From NCBI GenBank assembly GCA_029562645.1, contig JAKQUI010000036.1, forward strand, positions 62,001-126,000: DNA of 64,000 bases. The letters run 5' to 3'. The number at the start of each line of letters is the position of its first letter. Position 1 is the stretch's first letter. The position numbers and the translations under genes are program-made. The stretch is from Spirochaetota bacterium. Lineage in GTDB: Bacteria; Spirochaetota; UBA4802; JAKQUI01. This document shows, one piece after another, positions 8,037-16,629 of the stretch. The notes under the pieces are model-generated. The model ran no database searches. It was not told where the DNA came from and saw only the letters and a program-made list of their open reading frames with translations.

Positions 8037-8523
8037 ACGAGCGGATGGACGTCATGACGGCGTCGCGGCGTTTTGCGAACACCGCCTCTTCTCCCGCCGC
8101 TTCGATGATGACGATATCGCCCTTTCCGACGAACAGCGCCGCGATATAGCGGTGCTCCCGACCGTTGAAGACCGCCCGGTATTCGCCGAAACGTCCGCTA
8201 TATCCCTCGGTTGCCGCGAGAACCCCCGACTCCTTCTCTTTGTATCCGAGCGATTCGAAGTGATGGCCGATCGCGTCCTGCCACATCCGCAGGTCGCCGT
8301 AGGGCTCGTTCTTGATGCGGCGCGCCTTGATCCGCACGCCATCGGCCGAGATGGCGCGGTAGTCGCGTTGGTCTTTGGTGAATTTGGCGAATCCCTGCGG
8401 CGTGGGGAAATCGATGGTCGCGCATGAGATGAGCGCCATCGAGCACATGGCGATACACGCGATCGCACGAACGCCCCTTTTCAGGCGGAACATCGGATGG
8501 CGAATGTCGTTGTGCGTTGCCAT
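8020..8523 (-). CDS. Hypothetical lipoprotein
   Basis: A 167-residue product with an N-terminal hydrophobic stretch ending in a lipobox, MALISC. The mature part is mixed alpha/beta with the pattern YKEKESGVLAATEGYSGRFG then REHRYIAALFVGKGDIVIIEAAGE, resembling exported stress- or lipid-binding-type folds without a clear family hit. It is third in a run of minus-strand genes after two DUF4349-type genes, starting 3 bases after the middle gene ends, so the three are almost certainly co-transcribed. Confidence 0.75.
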   Translation of the reverse strand: MATHNDIRHPMFRLKRGVRAIACIAMCSMALISCATIDFPTPQGFAKFTKDQRDYRAISADGVRIKARRIKNEPYGDLRMWQDAIGHHFESLGYKEKESGVLAATEGYSGRFGEYRAVFNGREHRYIAALFVGKGDIVIIEAAGEEAVFAKRRDAVMTSIRSFNPGK

Positions 8524-8526
8524 GGG

Positions 8527-9135
8527 TTAATACCGCATCATGATGCTTTCAATTCCCAATGTCCTGATCCATTCCCAACCGCTCCCGGGGCTTCCGGTGA
8601 CGGCACCGCGCGGACCGGCGGTCAGGTGAACCGTTATTTCCGGAAGGTCGATACGGTCGCGATAATATGCGATCTTCCCCTTGAGTTCCTCGATCTCCAC
8701 GATGACGCCGCCGACCGCTTTCTCGACCTCGAGCGTCTGCGGGAGCGCGGCATTGTCGAATACCTTGTAGAGATCGGCCAGGAGCTTCTTCTTCGCCGCA
8801 AGCCGCGTACGCAGGTCCACGAGCGTCTCCGAGAGGTCCGTGCGGGCTATCTGCTCGTCGGCGACCTGCCCCGCCTCGCGAAGATAGCGCGCGAGCCATG
8901 CCGTTTCCTTGTGGGGGAGCCGTATCACAATACGGTCCTTCGAAAAGAATTTCACGTAGCCGCCGCGTTCGCGCGCCGCCGCGCGTATGCCGGAAAGCAT
9001 TTCGTCGGTATTCCCCGACACCACATAATAGGTATAGGCGACCATGATCCGTTGCTCATCGGGCTTCTGGCCATGTACGATTCCGGCGGTAAGGCACACG
9101 GCGATGGCGATGGCGCAGGCGGCTATCCGCATCAT
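8527..9135 (-). CDS. Exported DUF4349-like coiled-coil protein
   Basis: A 202-residue protein with a signal peptide (MMRIAACAIAIAVCLTAGIVHG). The body follows the DUF4349 plan: a beta-strand start (RIMVAYTYYVVSGN), a glycine-rich turn (RERGGYVKFF), the basic strand RIVIRLPHKE, then a helical hairpin (LVDLRTRLAAKKKLLADLY) and a final strand after RIDLPEITVHL. It lacks the C-terminal membrane helix found in many family members. It overlaps the upstream DUF4349 lipoprotein by 4 bases, suggesting the two products act together. Confidence 0.75.
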   Translation of the reverse strand: MMRIAACAIAIAVCLTAGIVHGQKPDEQRIMVAYTYYVVSGNTDEMLSGIRAAARERGGYVKFFSKDRIVIRLPHKETAWLARYLREAGQVADEQIARTDLSETLVDLRTRLAAKKKLLADLYKVFDNAALPQTLEVEKAVGGVIVEIEELKGKIAYYRDRIDLPEITVHLTAGPRGAVTGSPGSGWEWIRTLGIESIMMRY

Positions 9136-10337
9136 TTCACCCGTATCGTCTGAATGAATTTCACGATCTGGCCAGCGTATTTTTTATAGCTCGCGTCGTC
9201 GGGAAACACGGTCTCGACGATGACGATATTTTCGTCCGTGACCGCAACCGAGAGAACGTACACGCCCTTCGCGAGCGCGATCTCGTAGCTCATGAAGCGT
9301 GCAGCGCCCGCGACGATGGCGTCCTCTTTGCGGATCGTATACATGCGGTTGGACAGCTCGAGCCGAAGGGCCTCCCGCCAGAATTCCTGGTTCGCCGGGG
9401 GATAGTTGTCCACCGTGCCGATCCGCATCCCCGTGCTGCGGTCGGGCGTCATGAAGAGGTACGCGCCGCTGCGATCGTAATACTCGTCCTTCATGTGGAA
9501 AAAACCGCTCATCGCATCGTAGGACACGGACCCGCCGGAATCGAAGATGGTCCGCTTGTTGGGATCGAGGCCGGCGATCCAGGGGAACGGCGATGGCAGG
9601 TAACTGCGCGTGACCTCGCGCACCTTCGCGGCGAGCCGAAGCTCGATGGTGGAAAGCGTGGCGCGGTTTTTCAGATACGCCATGCGCGCGTTCATGGAAT
9701 CGATCTGCGTGGTGAGACGCTCGATCTCCCGAAGGATCTTTACGCGGTCGTCCGCTTTCTTCGCCGCCTTCAGGAGCTGATAGAGCCGATCGCGCACGGT
9801 GCGCGCCATCTCCATGCGAAGCGAGATATCGCGATACTCCATGGTCACGTCGGCGGCCGAGACCTCCTTCGCGCTTACCTCGCCCACGCGCTCGAGCGCC
9901 GCGAGCGTCTTTTCGAACTCGGCGACCGGGACGCGTATCACGATCCGGGCCGCCCGGTAGCTGTCCGACGTCACGGCGGACTCGATGAAACCGCCCGCAG
10001 CGCCGACGATCGCCTGGACATCGGCCATCGACTTGCGTACGCTTTCGACCTGAAGCGAGTATTTCGCGAAGTACACGACCATCCGCTCCACCGGCTTCGC
10101 GGGCTTCGGAGACTCATCGGCCTCTTCCTCTTTCGGGGAGCGCATTTCATCGGCAAGACTGTCGAGCGCGCGTTTTCCGGCATAGCGCTCGCTCTTCATT
10201 TTCGAGTAGGCGGCAGGCGAGCCCGGCCGTGAGCCGCCGGTGGCCTCGGAGCGATACTGCGCGGTTCCGCAGGCTGCGAAGATGCCGACAAGGCAGACGA
10301 GCAGGATCGAGCGGATATGAGCGATACGAACTGTCAT
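9132..10337 (-). CDS. DUF4349 domain lipoprotein
   Basis: A 401-residue lipoprotein with lipobox FAAC (signal MTVRIAHIRSILLVCLVGIF). Residues of about 85 to 250 are a DUF4349 domain: SLQVESVRKSMADVQAIV, GGFIESAVTSDSYRAARIVI, RVPVAEFEKTLAALERVGEV, then the coiled-coil hairpin YRDISLRMEMARTVRDRLYQ. A C-terminal region of about 140 residues has no clear family and contains tyrosines and charged strands. The function of DUF4349 is unknown; it is an envelope domain. The ATG follows a strong promoter whose -10 box ends only 5 bases upstream, so the messenger may be leaderless. Confidence 0.85.
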   Translation of the reverse strand: MTVRIAHIRSILLVCLVGIFAACGTAQYRSEATGGSRPGSPAAYSKMKSERYAGKRALDSLADEMRSPKEEEADESPKPAKPVERMVVYFAKYSLQVESVRKSMADVQAIVGAAGGFIESAVTSDSYRAARIVIRVPVAEFEKTLAALERVGEVSAKEVSAADVTMEYRDISLRMEMARTVRDRLYQLLKAAKKADDRVKILREIERLTTQIDSMNARMAYLKNRATLSTIELRLAAKVREVTRSYLPSPFPWIAGLDPNKRTIFDSGGSVSYDAMSGFFHMKDEYYDRSGAYLFMTPDRSTGMRIGTVDNYPPANQEFWREALRLELSNRMYTIRKEDAIVAGAARFMSYEIALAKGVYVLSVAVTDENIVIVETVFPDDASYKKYAGQIVKFIQTIRVK

Positions 10338-10342
10338 GGCGT

Positions 10343-10371
10343 ATTATTGCAGCTGCAATGCATTCTGTCAA
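10343..10371 (-). promoter_or_regulatory. Strong sigma-70 promoter abutting the DUF4349 start codon
   Basis: TTGACA (complement of 10366-10371), a 17-base spacer and AATAAT (complement of 10343-10348). Only five bases separate the -10 box from the ATG at 10337, so the expected transcript start coincides with the start codon. No Shine-Dalgarno can fit. Confidence 0.7.
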
Positions 10372-10544
10372 GCTGAATAATCAGCTCCCGGACTCCCGGA
10401 ATCCTCGTTAATACCGTCGTGGCGCTTCGCCCTCGGTTCCTTCCTGAAAACGGATAATGGACTTGACGCGGGTTGCCGCGTTCATTCGTTAAATACGCGG
10501 CGGACGCGGCCGCGCCTCCGCCGACATCATACGGAGGGCCTTCC

Positions 10545-10802
10545 ATGTTCGAAGCGATCATGCTCGTTTGTTTCGGCTGCTCGTGGCCGTTGTCCATCAT
10601 CAAGTCCGTTCGCGCAAAGCGGGTCGAGGGAAAATCCATCTTCTTCCTGTGGCTCATCTTCATCGGGTATATGGCGGGAATCGCCAACAAGATCGTCACG
10701 CGTCCGGATTGGGTCACGCTCTTCTACGCCGTCAACGGCGCCATGGTGATGGCCGACATCATCTTGTACTACCGCTACGCGGCGCGGCCGGATCAGAGCT
10801 GA
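10545..10802 (+). CDS. PQ-loop/SemiSWEET-like small membrane protein
   Basis: An 85-residue protein with three hydrophobic segments (about residues 1-17, 30-50 and 60-78). The first is followed by WPLSIIKSVRAKRVEGKS, which matches the PQ-loop pattern (P-x-x-x-K-S-x-R-x-K-x-x-x-G-x-S) with PL in place of PQ. SemiSWEETs are three-helix sugar transporters that work as dimers; this could be one or a relative of unknown substrate. The ATG at 10545 has a GGAGG site; the longer frame starting at 10473 would add a non-hydrophobic extension and is not favoured. The end overlaps the convergent MBL gene by 10 bases. Confidence 0.65.
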   Translation: MFEAIMLVCFGCSWPLSIIKSVRAKRVEGKSIFFLWLIFIGYMAGIANKIVTRPDWVTLFYAVNGAMVMADIILYYRYAARPDQS

Positions 10803-11746
10803 AAGACCATCCCTTCGCGAGCCATGAGGATCTCAGGGGAATCGCACCGCATCTCGTTGCGATGGTTGAGCGCATCGAGGTGTATCTCGCGGAGCTTGGC
10901 GTCGGAATAGGATGGCTCGTGGTGAGTGAGGACGAGCCGCTTCGCGCGCCATCGGATCGCGCAGTTCACGGCCACCGTATACGAGGTGTGGCCCCAATCG
11001 AACTTGTTGAACGACTCGTCCAGCGTGTACTGGGAATCCAGCAGGAGCAGGTCGGCGTCGAGGAAGAAGGCGCTGTGCGTCCCGAACGACTCCATGGTCT
11101 CACCCGTGAACTCGCAATCCGTGCAAAAGATGAAAATTTTATCGCCTTCGCGAAATCGGTACGCGACGCTCCCGCCCGGGTGCTTGAGGGGATAACAGTC
11201 GACCGTAAGGCCCTCCTCCAGCTCAAGCGGCTCCTCCGGGTTCATGTGCACGAACCGCTTGGTCGAGCCGGTTTTATCGAACGGGGCCGGAAAAAAGGTG
11301 AACTCCATCTGGCGGGCGAAACGGTCCGCGAGATCCGGGTACGGCGAGTAAAAGGTGAAATCATTGCCGGGAATGTAGAGCGGCTTAAAAAACGGAAGGC
11401 CCTGTATGTGGTCCCAGTGGGTGTGGGTGATGAAAATATCAACCGCACCCCGCCCCACGCCCCACGGGCCGGAAACCATCTCGTCGCCCAGAGGACGGAT
11501 GCCGGTGCCGCAATCAAGGACATAGGTCCGCCCGCTGCGCGAGGTCACGGTCACGCAGGTGGTGTCGCCCCCGTAGTTGTAGCCCAGGTCCTCGGGCAGG
11601 GCATCGATGAACGCGCCGATCTCGGCCGCGCTTTTGATACCCGCCTCGACGGCGCGGGAAAGTATCGACGCAAGTTTCGCGCGGTATTCGCGGTTTCCCA
11701 TCGGCGTGGGGAGCGATCCGCGCACTCCCCGGAGCTGAATAATCAT
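10793..11746 (-). CDS. Metallo-beta-lactamase-fold hydrolase
   Basis: A 317-residue MBL-fold protein. The metal motif HTHWDH is present in FITHTHWDHIQGLPFF, preceded by the strand YVLDCGTGIRPLG and followed by later ligands in FIFCTDCEFTG (Asp) and VLTHHEPSY (His). This arrangement resembles the PhnP/RNase Z-like phosphodiesterase group and cyclic-nucleotide phosphodiesterase class III relatives. The substrate is not known. The ATG at 11746 follows AAGGTG. The gene is transcribed alone. Confidence 0.85.
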   Translation of the reverse strand: MIIQLRGVRGSLPTPMGNREYRAKLASILSRAVEAGIKSAAEIGAFIDALPEDLGYNYGGDTTCVTVTSRSGRTYVLDCGTGIRPLGDEMVSGPWGVGRGAVDIFITHTHWDHIQGLPFFKPLYIPGNDFTFYSPYPDLADRFARQMEFTFFPAPFDKTGSTKRFVHMNPEEPLELEEGLTVDCYPLKHPGGSVAYRFREGDKIFIFCTDCEFTGETMESFGTHSAFFLDADLLLLDSQYTLDESFNKFDWGHTSYTVAVNCAIRWRAKRLVLTHHEPSYSDAKLREIHLDALNHRNEMRCDSPEILMAREGMVFQL

Positions 11747-11962
11747 GCGGGCACCTTGAAGAATGATCTCACTGCCGAACGGCACGCACTGCGCCGGCGT
11801 CGGAGCGCCGGTCCCCCGGTACGATGCTTGTACATCGCACTTGAAGCGGGATTGTCAAGATAAAAAATGGCGCATCGCTACTATCGGCCGCGAATTAATG
11901 TATTGACAGGACCGGCGCCGCCAACCCCAAATGCAGATAATTCAGATACGCGGAGTGGCCCC

Positions 11963-12400
11963 ATGAAGAACCTCATCCCGATAGTCTTGAGCGCCGTCCT
12001 GCTGGCCTCCTGCTCGACGTTCAAGGGCAAACTGACCGTTCAACAAACCCTGAGCGAAAAGGACAAGATCGTTGCGGCCGCAAATCCCGCGATGCGCTAT
12101 TTGCTGACCGAAGACCTCAAGAAGAAGCGCGTCGTGATCACCGACGCGACGGTGAGCGACGTAATCGAGTCGCTGCACATCGATTACGACTTCTGCGTGG
12201 TGGTGACGATGACGGTGGACGCGAACAAGGTCGACTGTTATCTGTATTCCGACGACCTCAAGACCATATCCAAGCTCGTAAAGGGGTCCACCCGGATCGA
12301 CGCGGTGGGCGACTTCGAGAAGTTCTTCACCCTCCTCGATGAGAAGTACACCAAGATCGAGGTCCTCGACGCCTGCATCGACATCAAGGGCGGGAAGTAG
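11963..12400 (+). CDS. Hypothetical lipoprotein
   Basis: A 145-residue lipoprotein, MKNLIPIVLSAVLLASC, with lipobox LLASC. The mature chain is helical then beta-like (VIESLHIDYDFCVVVTMTVD) and shows no family signature. The ATG at 11963 lies after GGAG. Its last 17 bases overlap the end of the convergent DUF3343 gene. Confidence 0.75.
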   Translation: MKNLIPIVLSAVLLASCSTFKGKLTVQQTLSEKDKIVAAANPAMRYLLTEDLKKKRVVITDATVSDVIESLHIDYDFCVVVTMTVDANKVDCYLYSDDLKTISKLVKGSTRIDAVGDFEKFFTLLDEKYTKIEVLDACIDIKGGK

Positions 12401-12629
12401 CCTGCCCGTCGAGCGCCGCGATGCGCTCGAACTCGACGCCGCGATCCCGCATGAGCGCGGCGGCCGCATCGGCCAGCGAGCTGGGGATGCGCAGGCAATA
12501 CCCGCAGTCCGAGCTCAGGTGGCGCGGCACGGGGATCATCGAATACTCCAACCCGGCCTGCGCAAACACCTTTGACGCCCAGATCGCCTGGTTGGTGGAG
12601 TGGAACAGGACAACGGAAAACTCATTCAT
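12384..12629 (-). CDS. DUF3343 (putative Se/S carrier-like) protein
   Basis: An 81-residue protein that matches the DUF3343 plan: MNEFSVVLFHSTNQAIWASK, then AGLEYSMIPVPRHLSSDCGYCLRI in which the S-D-C-G-x-C motif is the conserved core. The family is proposed to handle sulfur or selenium, based on its common neighbours. It lies 37 bases after a lipoprotein gene on the same strand. The ribosome site is weak. Confidence 0.8.
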   Translation of the reverse strand: MNEFSVVLFHSTNQAIWASKVFAQAGLEYSMIPVPRHLSSDCGYCLRIPSSLADAAAALMRDRGVEFERIAALDGQATSRP

Positions 12630-12666
12630 GATCGCGCTCGCGGCGTTGCGTCGGGCACGCGCCGCA

Positions 12667-13110
12667 TCAGTACTTCGGCACGCTGGGCAACACGCCGGTT
12701 TTCGCATACTCTTCCAATTCGGCAAGGCGGCCCTTCATTTTGCCGACCTGGTCCTTGACCTCGTCATCGTCCCCGTAGAGCATTTTTTTGAACTGAACCG
12801 TAAAAACCGGCTTTTCGTTCTTAACCACCCGGATGATGGTGAGATCGTTGTAATCCCGTGAAAACGCGGTGTCGGTGACCCGTATGGTGCCGGAATTGGA
12901 CTGGATGGTGTTGGTGTACCCCATCACCGTATAGACATAGTACTGGACCCGCGACCATGCCTTATCGGACTCCGCGAGCGGAACGGAAAAAACGCGGGTT
13001 TCCCGGTGCAGGTCCTGGAACAGGACGCTCGCACAACCTGCCGATAAAAGGGCGAAGGCCATGCCGATAACTATCGCCCAACCGACGTATGGCATACGTT
13101 TTCTTTTCAT
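12667..13110 (-). CDS. Hypothetical lipoprotein
   Basis: A 147-residue product with lipobox LSAGC after a long hydrophobic stretch (YVGWAIVIGMAFALLSAGC). The mature part resembles a small exported beta/alpha domain (RVQYYVYTVMGYTNTIQSNS, SRDYNDLTIIRVV). No recognised family. The start at 13110 is chosen for the signal peptide; the ribosome site is weak, and the frame extends upstream without support. Confidence 0.7.
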   Translation of the reverse strand: MKRKRMPYVGWAIVIGMAFALLSAGCASVLFQDLHRETRVFSVPLAESDKAWSRVQYYVYTVMGYTNTIQSNSGTIRVTDTAFSRDYNDLTIIRVVKNEKPVFTVQFKKMLYGDDDEVKDQVGKMKGRLAELEEYAKTGVLPSVPKY

Positions 13111-13256
13111 GAATTCCGATTGTCCGGGCCTCGGGAAATAGGCAAGCACATTTTCCCGCCTGCCCGAAGGACCCGAAGCCGATTTTTCATTGTGTTTTTT
13201 ACCGGCGGCGGCCACAGTGTGCCGATTAATAGCTGAGGCGGTCCATATCGGCACCA

Positions 13257-14474
13257 ATGAACCCGTTTAAAAAGAGCGCACAACACCAGAACACCTTCCT
13301 CGTCTCCATCGGGGCCGGCTTCAACCAGTTGCCGCTGATCGACGAGGCGCGCAAGCAGCGCTATCATGTCATCGGGGTCGATCGCGACTCGCGCGCCGCG
13401 GGCTTCATCAAATGCGACATCAAGATCCAGGAATCGCTGGAGAACCATCACGACATCTACCTCAAGCTCCGCGAGCTGCTCATCGACGGCCAGATCAAGG
13501 CGGTGCTGTCGCGCTCGTTCGGGATCGCCGTGCGAACGGCCTGCTACATCGCCAATCAGCTCCGCATCCCGATGATGCCCTTCGAGCGCGTGGACCAGTG
13601 CATCAACAAGCGCGCCATGAAGGAGGCCTTCGCCAGAAACGGCATCGTGTCGCCGCAGTATCGGATCATCACCCCCAAAACGGCCGCCGCGCGCCTCCGC
13701 AAAGAACCGTTCCCCGCAATTATTAAGCCGGTGGTGGGACACGCCAAGACGAATGTCCGCCGGGTGAACGACGCCGCCGCTCTCTCGGAATTCCTCGCGT
13801 CGGCCCCGCCGGACCACGAGTGGATACTCGAGGAGTTCATCGACGGGGAGGAGATCATCGCCGTGGGCATCGTCCACAAGAAGCGCTTCCACCTGGTGGA
13901 GGTGAGCGACAAGGTGAAGACCAACCCGCCCCATTTCGTGGACATCATGCACGTGGCGCCGTCGCGCCATCTCGACCGCAGACGCGAGATCAGCGAGATC
14001 GGCCAGCGCCTTGCCGAGGCGTTCGACATGTACACCACGCCGCTGGTGATGGAGCTCATCGCCGTGCCCGGCGCGCGCCTGCACCTCATCGAGGCGGTGC
14101 CGGAATTCGGCGGCGAGTACCTCGCCGATTACCTCATCCCGACGCACACGGGCTACAACCTCTTCGGCGAGACCATTCGCGCCATCAGCGATACCGGTTT
14201 TACCCCGCCGCAGTTCGATCGCGCCCGCGGCGCGGTCGCCGTGCGCTACATCACCGGGACGCCCGGCACGCTCGCCTCGTTCAACCCGGAAAACCCCAAG
14301 GGCCATCGGGACACCGTCTACTCGCGCATCTTCAGGGAGGTGGGCGCCCAGATCAAATCCCCGACCAGCAACCATGACCGCATCGGCGTGGTCATCACGA
14401 AAGGAAAAACGGCCGATGAAGCGGTCGCGGCGGCATGCCGGGCCGAAGAAAGCTTCAATCTGCGCATCATCTGA
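13257..14474 (+). CDS. ATP-grasp superfamily ligase
   Basis: A 405-residue protein with a carbamoyl-phosphate-synthase/biotin-carboxylase-like architecture. It has an N-terminal Rossmann-like pre-ATP-grasp domain (FLVSIGAGFNQLPLIDEARK, YHVIGVDRD), then the ATP-grasp core with PAIIKPVVG (lysine for ATP), WILEEFIDGEEI and the Mg-ligand segment LHLIEAVPEFGGEY. The C-terminal domain is lid-like. These enzymes join a carboxylate to an amine or thiol. It is the first of three co-directional genes with two methyltransferases, so it may build or activate a metabolite they modify (inference). No precise substrate. Confidence 0.85.
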   Translation: MNPFKKSAQHQNTFLVSIGAGFNQLPLIDEARKQRYHVIGVDRDSRAAGFIKCDIKIQESLENHHDIYLKLRELLIDGQIKAVLSRSFGIAVRTACYIANQLRIPMMPFERVDQCINKRAMKEAFARNGIVSPQYRIITPKTAAARLRKEPFPAIIKPVVGHAKTNVRRVNDAAALSEFLASAPPDHEWILEEFIDGEEIIAVGIVHKKRFHLVEVSDKVKTNPPHFVDIMHVAPSRHLDRRREISEIGQRLAEAFDMYTTPLVMELIAVPGARLHLIEAVPEFGGEYLADYLIPTHTGYNLFGETIRAISDTGFTPPQFDRARGAVAVRYITGTPGTLASFNPENPKGHRDTVYSRIFREVGAQIKSPTSNHDRIGVVITKGKTADEAVAAACRAEESFNLRII

Positions 14475-14484
14475 ACACGCGAAC

Positions 14485-15132
14485 ATGACACGCGACATCA
14501 AACCATGGGAACAGCACTACGGGCGGGACCGCTCCCGCCTGGGCTATCCCGATGAAGCGCTGGTCCGGATGCTGCGCCCCTGGATCGCCGAGCGGAACTG
14601 CACCGCGCTCCGTGCGCTCGACCTCGGCTGCGGCAGCGGTCGCCACCTCTCCCTCCTCGCGGAATCGGGCGTCATGGAACCGGTGGGGCTCGACCTGAGC
14701 GCCGCGGCCCTCGCGCAATGCCGGGAGTTGGGCTTCACCCGGCTCCTCCGCTCCGACAATTCGAACATCGCCCTTCGTTCCGCGTCGTTCGACATCGTGG
14801 TTGCGTGGGGTTCGCTGCACTACTGCCGCAAGGACGAGACGGCGCGCATGATCGGCGAGATTAGACGGATCATACGGCCGGGAGGCGCGCTCTTTGGCAC
14901 CCTGCGGAGCGATCGGGACAGCTACCTGCGCCGCGGCGAGCATATCGGCGACAATACCTGGATCACGGACCTGGACGACATCAGGCAATCGGTCGCATCT
15001 TTTTTCGGGGAGTCGGAAATCGTGTCACTGTTCGGCGGCTTTGCCCGCTTTCGGTACGGCATCATGGAGCGATCGCCTCTGGGCGACACGTCGCGAATCC
15101 TATCACACTGGTTCTACACGGCCGAGGCATGA
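14485..15132 (+). CDS. Class I SAM-dependent methyltransferase
   Basis: A 215-residue methyltransferase. Motif I is LDLGCGSGRHLSLLAE, with the acidic motif II residue in VGLDLSAAAL, and the later motifs FDIVVAWGSLHYC and IIRPGGALFGTL complete the fold. The start is 10 bases after the ATP-grasp stop and the end overlaps the next methyltransferase by 4 bases, so the three form an operon. Substrate unknown. Confidence 0.88.
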   Translation: MTRDIKPWEQHYGRDRSRLGYPDEALVRMLRPWIAERNCTALRALDLGCGSGRHLSLLAESGVMEPVGLDLSAAALAQCRELGFTRLLRSDNSNIALRSASFDIVVAWGSLHYCRKDETARMIGEIRRIIRPGGALFGTLRSDRDSYLRRGEHIGDNTWITDLDDIRQSVASFFGESEIVSLFGGFARFRYGIMERSPLGDTSRILSHWFYTAEA

Positions 15133-16028
15133 GCGGCGCATCGGCGGCCTTCGAGACGCGGCGGGACGATTGCCCGCTCTGTGGCGCAGTCGAGATATCA
15201 TTCCTGTACGCGATCGATCGGTTCTCGACGCCATTCACGGTGGACCGCTGCGGTCGGTGCGGCTTCATCTTCATGAACCCGCGATTCACCGACGCGGCGC
15301 TCGCCTCCTTCTACGACAAGGGATACTACACCGCCAGCGCCGAATACGCCTACTGCGACGAGCGCGCCGCCGAACGCCACGCCCGGCATGTCTGGAACGC
15401 CCGTCTCAAAACAATACGCCGGCACGTGTCTGATGGCGCGCTGCTCGACGTCGGCTGCGCATTCGGTGGATTTCTCAAGGCGGCACAGTCCCGATTCCGC
15501 CCGTACGGCATCGAGATTTCGCCCTATGCCGCCGGCGAATGCCGGCGCTGGCTCGGCGACGCGCTCCATCAGGGAACCCTCGCCGATCACCCGTTCCCCA
15601 GCGGTTATTTTTCCGTGATAACGATGATCGAGGTGATCGAGCACCTCGCCGACCCGGTTTTCGCCATCGAAGAATGCCATCGATTGCTGCGGCCGGGAGG
15701 GCTCCTGGTATTGCAGACGGCGAACTTCGACGCGCGCCAGGCCCGTCGGATCAGGGAGCGCTATGCCTACTTCCTGCCGGGACACGTCTCGTATTTCACC
15801 AAGCGCAATCTGAGCGACGCGCTTCGCCGTGCGGGCTTTTCACGAATTGTCGCGTATCAGCCGGTCGATTTCGGCCTGCTGCCGAAACTGCTGAAATCAC
15901 GGGGCGGTTTTCGAAGCATCGCGGATTACCGCGCCTGGTTTCGCATCGCCTGGTACCATCTGCAAAGCACGGTGCGCTGGAACGATTTCGCGCTCACCAG
16001 CTCCATGGTGCTCTACGCGATTAAGTAA
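15129..16028 (+). CDS. SAM-dependent methyltransferase with N-terminal zinc-ribbon-like segment
   Basis: A 299-residue protein. Residues 15-60 contain CPLCG and RCGRCGFIFMNPR, a paired-cysteine zinc-binding segment common in sugar and natural-product methyltransferases. Motif I is LLDVGCAFGGFLKAA, and LLRPGGLLVLQT and a C-terminal helix follow. The ATG overlaps the previous gene by 4 bases. Proteins of this layout often act on nucleotide-sugar or polysaccharide end groups; that is only a hint. Confidence 0.87.
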   Translation: MSGASAAFETRRDDCPLCGAVEISFLYAIDRFSTPFTVDRCGRCGFIFMNPRFTDAALASFYDKGYYTASAEYAYCDERAAERHARHVWNARLKTIRRHVSDGALLDVGCAFGGFLKAAQSRFRPYGIEISPYAAGECRRWLGDALHQGTLADHPFPSGYFSVITMIEVIEHLADPVFAIEECHRLLRPGGLLVLQTANFDARQARRIRERYAYFLPGHVSYFTKRNLSDALRRAGFSRIVAYQPVDFGLLPKLLKSRGGFRSIADYRAWFRIAWYHLQSTVRWNDFALTSSMVLYAIK

Positions 16029-16037
16029 ACTGCCGCC

Positions 16038-16625
16038 TCAGCGAGCGGGCAGCCCCAGCTCCTTCTCACCGAAGACCAGCGCCGAGAAGCGCTCGATCTT
16101 GGTCCCCGCCTTCTTCCACGCGTCTCCCGGCAGGCCCGCCTTGTAACAGGTGTTCTCGAGGAAGGTGGGGACGTCCCAGTTGTGCTCGCTCGCGACTTGC
16201 GGCAACAGCAGACCGGAGCGCGCCCCGCTGGAAATGATGAGCCCGTCCCGACCGATGACGATATCCGAGACGTCCGCGAGCGGTTCGATCGGCGTGAGCA
16301 CCGATATCTCGATATCGACCGCATCGAGCTCCTCGGCGCGCAGGGGGCGAAAGCGCGGGTCCTGGAACGCCGAGGCCTTCGCCATGTCGATGATGGTGTC
16401 CGGAATTGGCTTTACGCCCTTGATATAGCCGATGCAGCCGCGCAGGTTCCCGCGGCTGTGGAGGGTCACGAAGGCGCCGCAGCGATTCTGGAACACCGGG
16501 TCGGAATAATCAGCTGCGACGCTCTCGTCCGATGGGGCCTCGCGGCCGAGGTACCCGCCGATGGTCGCGCGCGCGAGCGCAAGCAGCTTGATCTTCTGGT
16601 CGCGATTCAGTTCGATCATCGTCAT
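16038..16625 (-). CDS. amrA: AMMECR1 domain protein (AmmeMemoRadiSam system protein A)
   Basis: A 195-residue stand-alone AMMECR1 domain, recognised by LRGCIGYIKG, FQDPRFRPL, IEISVLTP and GLLLPQVASEHNWDVPTFLE, all family hallmarks. The cysteine in LRGCIG is a conserved candidate catalytic residue. Biochemical function is unsettled; the family co-occurs with MEMO-like and radical SAM proteins. Here it follows the MEMO gene by 4 bases, but no radical SAM partner is adjacent; one lies 38 kb away. Confidence 0.92.
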   Translation of the reverse strand: MTMIELNRDQKIKLLALARATIGGYLGREAPSDESVAADYSDPVFQNRCGAFVTLHSRGNLRGCIGYIKGVKPIPDTIIDMAKASAFQDPRFRPLRAEELDAVDIEISVLTPIEPLADVSDIVIGRDGLIISSGARSGLLLPQVASEHNWDVPTFLENTCYKAGLPGDAWKKAGTKIERFSALVFGEKELGLPAR

Positions 16626-16629
16626 CCTC

